Of a stretch of 8,958 bases of DNA, positions 5,477 through 8,958 are shown in pieces (position 1 is the stretch's first letter; the number at the start of each line of letters is the position of its first letter). Source of the DNA: Burkholderiales bacterium (GTDB taxonomy: Bacteria > Pseudomonadota > Gammaproteobacteria > Burkholderiales > Burkholderiaceae_C). The stretch lies in NCBI GenBank assembly GCA_947474415.1, contig CANJKD010000053.1, forward strand, positions 1 through 8,958, given 5' to 3'. The position numbers were made by a program, and so were the translations under genes. Under the pieces are notes generated by a model. It was not told the DNA's origin. It saw nothing but the letters and a program-made list of their open reading frames with translations, and made no database searches.

Positions 5477-5506
5477 GCGTCAACGCGTCATCGCGTCATC
5501 GCGTCA
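5477..5506. repeat. Short tandem repeat (GCGTCATC-like) spanning the fliP end and the fliP-fliQ spacer
   Basis: About four near-identical 8-bp units (GCGTCAAC, GCGTCATC, GCGTCATC, GCGTCAGG) run from the fliQ start region into the last codons of fliP. The fliP TGA lies inside one unit. Such arrays can gain or lose units by slippage, which here would change the distance to the fliQ start. Confidence 0.6.
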
Positions 5507-6236
5507 GGAAACTCTCGACCAGAGAACCTGCAAGCAGGCTCCAGCCGTCGGCCAGCGTGAAGATGATCAGCTTCAGCGGCAGCGAGAACATCACCGGCGA
5601 GACCATCACCATACCGAGTGACGTGAGGATGCTGGCCACTGCGAGGTCGATCACGACAAACGGCAGGAAGATCACGAAGCCGATCAGGAAGCCGGTTCGG
5701 ATCTCCGAGATCGCGAACGCCGGCACGACCACGCGCAGCGGCACCGCATCGCGGTCCGTCAGGGGCGTGCGCGACAGGCGCGAAAACAGCGCCAGATCGG
5801 TGTCACGCGTGTGCTGAAGCATGAATTCCTTGAGTGGGCGGCTGCCCTTGTCGAGCGCCTCTTCGAGGCCAATCTGCTTCTTCGTGTACGGCTGCCAGGC
5901 CTGGGTCTGTATTTTTTCCAGTACCGGGTTCATCACGAACAGCGTCAGGAACAGCGACAGCGCCACCAACACCGCGTTCGGCGGCATCGACTGCAACCCC
6001 AGCGCCTGGCGAAGCAGCGAGAACACGATCAGGATGCGCGTGAAGCTGGTCATCAGCATCAACGCCGATGGCAGGAAGCTCATCGCCGTCAGCAACAACA
6101 GCGTCTGCACCGGAACGGCGTAGCTGGTCCCTCCGTTCAGCCCCGGTGTGGCCGTGACGAGCGAGATGTCCTGCGCGCAGGCCAGGCCGCAGCCCAGTGC
6201 TCCCGCGAGCAGGGCGAGCCATCGGGGCGCCTTCAT
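5496..6236 (-). CDS. fliP: Flagellar export gate protein FliP with cleavable signal peptide
   Basis: FliP forms the core of the export gate with FliQ and FliR in the inner membrane, at the centre of the MS ring. The 246-residue protein has a signal peptide (cut predicted after ACA, residue 21), as flagellar FliP usually does, then four hydrophobic segments (about 43-65, 86-104, 180-205 and 208-230). Conserved blocks seen are MTSFTRILIVFSLLRQALGL (62-81), MPPNAVLVALSLFLTLFVMNP (about 84-104) and the SEIRTGFLIGFVIFLPFVVI region near 180-200. The ATG overlaps the fliO stop by 4 nt (ATGA). Length and motifs are complete, with no sign of damage. Confidence 0.97.
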   Translation of the reverse strand: MKAPRWLALLAGALGCGLACAQDISLVTATPGLNGGTSYAVPVQTLLLLTAMSFLPSALMLMTSFTRILIVFSLLRQALGLQSMPPNAVLVALSLFLTLFVMNPVLEKIQTQAWQPYTKKQIGLEEALDKGSRPLKEFMLQHTRDTDLALFSRLSRTPLTDRDAVPLRVVVPAFAISEIRTGFLIGFVIFLPFVVIDLAVASILTSLGMVMVSPVMFSLPLKLIIFTLADGWSLLAGSLVESFLTR

Positions 6237-6532
6237 CGCGGATCGGCCCAGTCGTCGAACAGCGCCGCCATGCTGGCCGTTGCCGAATCAGGCAGCCGGT
6301 CGATCAGCGTCAGGCCGCGATCCCCCCGCGCCAGAAGATAACGCCGGCCGTCGCATTCAACCAGCAGCAAGCGGTCGCGCGCACCCGCCGATGTGACCGC
6401 GAGCATGCGCAGGCGCCCGCTCGCAGCGGTGGCCGGCGCACTCCGGTGGCGCTGCCAGGCGAGCGTGCCCGCCGCAATCGCCAGTACAACCAGCAGCAGC
6501 AGGGAACCTGCGTAGCCCGTCACGCTGCTCAC
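6233..6532 (-). CDS. fliO: Flagellar assembly protein FliO, GTG start
   Basis: FliO helps assemble and stabilise FliP during export-gate formation and is not itself in the final gate. The 99-residue protein is short but normal for a compact FliO: one membrane segment (about 9-26), a short linker, then a beta-rich cytoplasmic part with the family pattern LRMLAVTSAGARDRLLLVEC (41-60) followed by DGRRYLLARGDRGLTLIDRL. The sequence is weakly conserved in general, so the position between fliN and fliP carries much of the identification. The GTG start overlaps the fliN stop by 4 nt, and the stop overlaps the fliP ATG by 4 nt. The ribosome site is weak, consistent with coupling to fliN. Confidence 0.88.
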   Translation of the reverse strand: MSSVTGYAGSLLLLVVLAIAAGTLAWQRHRSAPATAASGRLRMLAVTSAGARDRLLLVECDGRRYLLARGDRGLTLIDRLPDSATASMAALFDDWADPR

Positions 6533-6912
6533 CGGTTCAGTTTGCGCAGCCGCTCGGCCGGCGTCACGATGTCGGTCAGCCGGATGGCGTAGCGGTCGTT
6601 CACGATCACGACCTCGCCCTGCGCGACAAGTGTGCCGTTGACGACCACATCGAGAGGGTCGCCTGCCAGCACGTCGAGTTCGATCACCGAGCCATAGGTC
6701 AGCGCCACCAGGTGGCGGATCTGCATCTTGGATCGCCCGAGTTCGACGGCAATCTGCACCGGCACGTCCATCACCAGCTCGATGTCGTTGGCGCTGCCAC
6801 CGGAGGCCGAGTCGTTGAGCAGTGAGTAAGGCGCTGGCTTGATTTGCGCGCGCCGGCTGTCGCCACTCAACGGTTCGTCTGCGTTCGGTGTAGAACCGGA
6901 TTCTGTGCTCAC
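6529..6912 (-). CDS. fliN: Flagellar motor switch protein FliN, GTG start
   Basis: FliN forms the lower part of the cytoplasmic C-ring with FliM; it takes part in switching and in docking the export ATPase complex. The 127-residue protein has a disordered N-terminus (1-42) followed by a SpoA/SPOA domain (about 44-118). Conserved stretches are VMDVPVQIAVELGRSKM (47-63), GSVIELD (74-80), GDPLDVVVNG (84-93) and VNDRYAIRLTDIV (104-116). The GTG overlaps the fliM stop by 4 nt (GTGA), and a GAGG ribosome site lies 6 nt upstream inside fliM. If CheY-P cannot use the usual FliM peptide here, FliN would be its natural remaining target, but that is inference. Confidence 0.96.
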   Translation of the reverse strand: MSTESGSTPNADEPLSGDSRRAQIKPAPYSLLNDSASGGSANDIELVMDVPVQIAVELGRSKMQIRHLVALTYGSVIELDVLAGDPLDVVVNGTLVAQGEVVIVNDRYAIRLTDIVTPAERLRKLNR

Positions 6913-7925
6913 GGGGTACCTCGCTCGGGAAAGGTGTCGGTCGATGCGGCGGCTTCGATCCGTTCGCGGAAACGCGGGCTCAGCAGCCCGCGGTCGGCGG
7001 GGCGATTACTGAACTCGATGGGATGGTTGATTTCAGAAATCTTGACCGCGTAGCGACCATTGCGAATGCCGTACGCGCCCTTGATCATCGGCAGTCCGTC
7101 CACCATCACGGTGATCGGCTCCTGCACCTCGATCGGCAGAAGGTCGCCGACATTGAACGACAGCACCTCGCCGAGCGTCCCCGCCTTCTTGGCCAGTGTC
7201 GCGACCAGTTGCACCTGGGCTGACTGCATCTCGGCGCGCAAGTTATCGGTCCAGGTGGAATCGTCATCGGCCTGGAAGGCCTGCATTTGACTGAACAGCA
7301 ACGTCTTGATCGGCTCGAGCACCCAGAACGGGATGCACAGGTCGACGCTGCCCTTGCGGCCGTTGATGTCGACGACAAAACTGCAGTGCAACACCATCTC
7401 TTCAGCGTCGGTGATGCGTGCGAACTGGAAGCTCGTCTCCTGGCGCAGGAAATCGAACTTGATCTCGTGCACCGGCTTCCAGGCCTTCTCGTATTCGTTG
7501 AGCAAACTGTCGACGAGCCGGCGGATGATGCGCAGTTCGATCGCGGTGTATTCCTTCGTCGTGATCTTGGGCGGCAGCTTGCCCTCGCCACCGAACATGT
7601 TGTCAATCACGATATAGACCACCTGCGGATCGATGATCCAACACCCCACCCCACGTAACGGGCGGATGTTCACCAGGTTGATGTTGGTGCGCTCCGGAAA
7701 GCTGTTGACAAAAACCTCGTAGGGCTTGATCTCCGGAAGGAGCACGTCCATCTCGACCGGGCGCCGCACCATGTTGTACAGCGTCAGCCGGGCGGTGCGC
7801 GCGAAGCGCTCATGGATCAGCTCGAGCGTGGGCATGCGCCGCTTGACGACGCGAGAGCTCTTGTCGAACATGAACTTGCTCGGCTCGGCGTCCTTTGCCT
7901 CCGGCTTGGATTGCTCTTCGGTCAT
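6909..7925 (-). CDS. fliM: Flagellar motor switch protein FliM lacking the usual CheY-binding N-terminus
   Basis: FliM links FliG and FliN in the C-ring and normally receives CheY-P. The 338-residue protein has the middle domain with RRMPTLELIHERFAR (29-43), NLVNIRPLRGVGCWII (83-98) and the GGEG motif (112-115), then a C-terminal SpoA-type domain (about 255-310, with GDLLPIEVQEPITVMVDGLP). The N-terminus differs from the family: residues 1-28 are a charged stretch with no LSQ.EIDALL-like peptide, and it is about 20 residues shorter before the middle domain than my recollection of E. coli FliM. The start is firm: upstream in frame there is no ATG, GTG or TTG before a stop, within the 22-nt gap to fliL. 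The end overlaps fliN by 4 nt. Confidence 0.96.
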   Translation of the reverse strand: MTEEQSKPEAKDAEPSKFMFDKSSRVVKRRMPTLELIHERFARTARLTLYNMVRRPVEMDVLLPEIKPYEVFVNSFPERTNINLVNIRPLRGVGCWIIDPQVVYIVIDNMFGGEGKLPPKITTKEYTAIELRIIRRLVDSLLNEYEKAWKPVHEIKFDFLRQETSFQFARITDAEEMVLHCSFVVDINGRKGSVDLCIPFWVLEPIKTLLFSQMQAFQADDDSTWTDNLRAEMQSAQVQLVATLAKKAGTLGEVLSFNVGDLLPIEVQEPITVMVDGLPMIKGAYGIRNGRYAVKISEINHPIEFSNRPADRGLLSPRFRERIEAAASTDTFPERGTP

Positions 7926-7947
7926 GTGCTGACGTTCGGGTTTCGGC

Positions 7948-8685
7948 TCACTGCATCACCAGGCTGTTGAAGAGCACCGCCTGCACCGGCAGATCCATTT
8001 CGCTCACCCTCCAGAACTGCGCCGCGGCTTCCTTGGCGACGACGCTGTATGAACCGCCGCCCGCAGTCTCACGCGGGATGGCGCCCAGCCGCTCGAGGTT
8101 GCGCAGGTCAACCGTGGAACGCTCCTGCTGCAAAATGAAGATTGCCGTGAGCTGCGGCTCGATGATGGCGTTGATCACCAGGGCCACGTCCTTGGCCATC
8201 GCCTCCTTCCCCTCGATCGTGGCGAGTTCGGGGACGCTTCGTGCCGACAGCACCGCCAAGATCCGGTCGCGCACCAGCGGCAGGTACTCCGTGATGCGCT
8301 TTTCGGTGGCCCCGTCGGCCGTGCGCAGCACGAGCTTGGCCTGCAAGTAGTGCTCTCCGCCCTTGCCCGGCAGGTTGACAAGGAAATCGTCCAACGCGAT
8401 GAAGACCGGTGGCTTGTTGTCCTTCTTGTGCTCGAGCTGCTTCATCAGGCGCTTCTCGACCGACTTCTCGCTGAGCTCCTCGGCGGCATGCTTCGCCGAA
8501 GACCACATCGAGTAGCCCACACCCCCCCCGGCAAGCACCACGACCGCGAGAGCGCCGGCAATCAGCGGCATTTTCGACTTCTTCGGCGCCGCCGCTTCAT
8601 GCGTTGCGGTGGCGGGCGTCTCCTCAGCAGATGGAGCGGGGACTGCGGCTGCCGCCGCGCCGGAAACGTTGTCTTTCGCTGCCAT
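7948..8685 (-). CDS. fliL: Flagellar basal-body-associated protein FliL, enlarged
   Basis: FliL is a single-pass inner-membrane protein that surrounds or supports the MotAB stator and affects torque or swarming. The 245-residue chain has an Ala/Pro-rich cytoplasmic N-terminus (1-38), a membrane segment (about 39-60), then a periplasmic domain. FIALDDFLVNLPG (95-107), HYLQAKLVLRT (112-122) and the end PVQAVLFNSLVMQ (233-245) match family blocks. Between INAIIEPQL (171-179) and PVQAVLF there are about 53 residues where most FliL proteins have around ten, so an added segment (about 180-230) appears to be inserted before the conserved last strand. An AAAAGG ribosome site lies just before the ATG. 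The gene sits between fliK and fliM, as usual. Confidence 0.93.
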   Translation of the reverse strand: MAAKDNVSGAAAAAVPAPSAEETPATATHEAAAPKKSKMPLIAGALAVVVLAGGGVGYSMWSSAKHAAEELSEKSVEKRLMKQLEHKKDNKPPVFIALDDFLVNLPGKGGEHYLQAKLVLRTADGATEKRITEYLPLVRDRILAVLSARSVPELATIEGKEAMAKDVALVINAIIEPQLTAIFILQQERSTVDLRNLERLGAIPRETAGGGSYSVVAKEAAAQFWRVSEMDLPVQAVLFNSLVMQ

Positions 8686-8717
8686 GAAAACCTTTTGTGT
8701 GTTTGGAAAAGAAGCCG

Positions 8718-8958
8718 TCAGGCATACAGGCTGAGCTGCTGATCCCGGGACGCCGGTGCGCTTCTTGGTGCGGGCGCGATCGGCGCCAGTGTTGGGGCCG
8801 TCACCGGTGCACCGCGTGCCGCAACCTCGCCAGCGAACTGGCGCCGGCCGTCGAACGATGCCGACTGCCCGCCTTGCCCGAGATCCACCTGCACCGACAA
8901 GCCGAGGTCTTTCATCGCATCGACGAGCCCGGGGCTGCGCTCGCCGAGCGACTGGCGC
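8718..8958 (-). CDS. fliK: C-terminal end of flagellar hook-length control protein FliK (gene starts outside the window)
   Basis: FliK is a secreted ruler that measures hook length and, through its C-terminal domain, switches export specificity at FlhB. Only the last 79 codons are present; the frame is open to the window edge, so the visible in-frame ATG at 8915 is internal. The piece starts RQSLGERSPGLVDAMKDLGL and continues SVQVDL, matching the end of the FliK C-terminal domain, followed by a Gln/Ala/Pro-rich tail ending in SLYA. Many FliK proteins have a similar tail ending. Its place directly before fliL agrees with the common order fliK-fliL-fliM. The identification rests on this short motif plus context. 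Confidence 0.82.
   Translation of the reverse strand, partial: RQSLGERSPGLVDAMKDLGLSVQVDLGQGGQSASFDGRRQFAGEVAARGAPVTAPTLAPIAPAPRSAPASRDQQLSLYA

Overview
The window is a compact, GC-rich stretch of flagellar genes, and every gene I can support lies on the minus strand. The proteins resemble those of Betaproteobacteria, most likely a Burkholderiales member. This rests on protein character, high GC3, frequent GTG starts and gene order, not on a database match.

Read in the direction of transcription (high to low coordinates), the order is: 3' end of fliK (8958-8718), fliL, fliM, fliN, fliO, fliP, fliQ, fliR (to 4430), an unrecognised lipoprotein gene (4440-3745), an alpha-class carbonic anhydrase gene (3755-2619), a 219-bp regulatory gap (2618-2400), then flgB, flgC, flgD and the 5' part of flgE (867-1, running off the window). 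Spacing is very tight. fliM/N, fliN/O, fliO/P, fliQ/R and flgB/C share 4-nt ATGA or GTGA overlaps, flgC/D share one base, and fliR/lipoprotein and lipoprotein/carbonic anhydrase each overlap by 11 nt. Everything from fliK to the carbonic anhydrase therefore looks like one transcription unit, with flgBCDE a second.

The genes cover four parts of one machine: hook-length control (FliK), the switch/C-ring and stator-associated parts (FliL, FliM, FliN), the export gate (FliO, FliP, FliQ, FliR), and the rod and hook with its cap (FlgB, FlgC, FlgD, FlgE). The two envelope proteins between them, a predicted lipoprotein and a secreted carbonic anhydrase, are not standard flagellar parts.

Four points deserve a second look. 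(1) The lipoprotein and carbonic anhydrase are translationally overlapped with fliR. (2) FliM lacks the N-terminal LSQ.EIDALL-type peptide that binds CheY-P in other bacteria. (3) The flgB upstream region has a good sigma-54 -24/-12 match and two related CGGCAA palindromes with centres 40 bp apart, suggesting activation by a flagellar enhancer-binding protein. (4) FliL appears to carry an extra segment of about 45 residues before its conserved end. No RNA gene, insertion sequence, CRISPR array or phage feature was seen.
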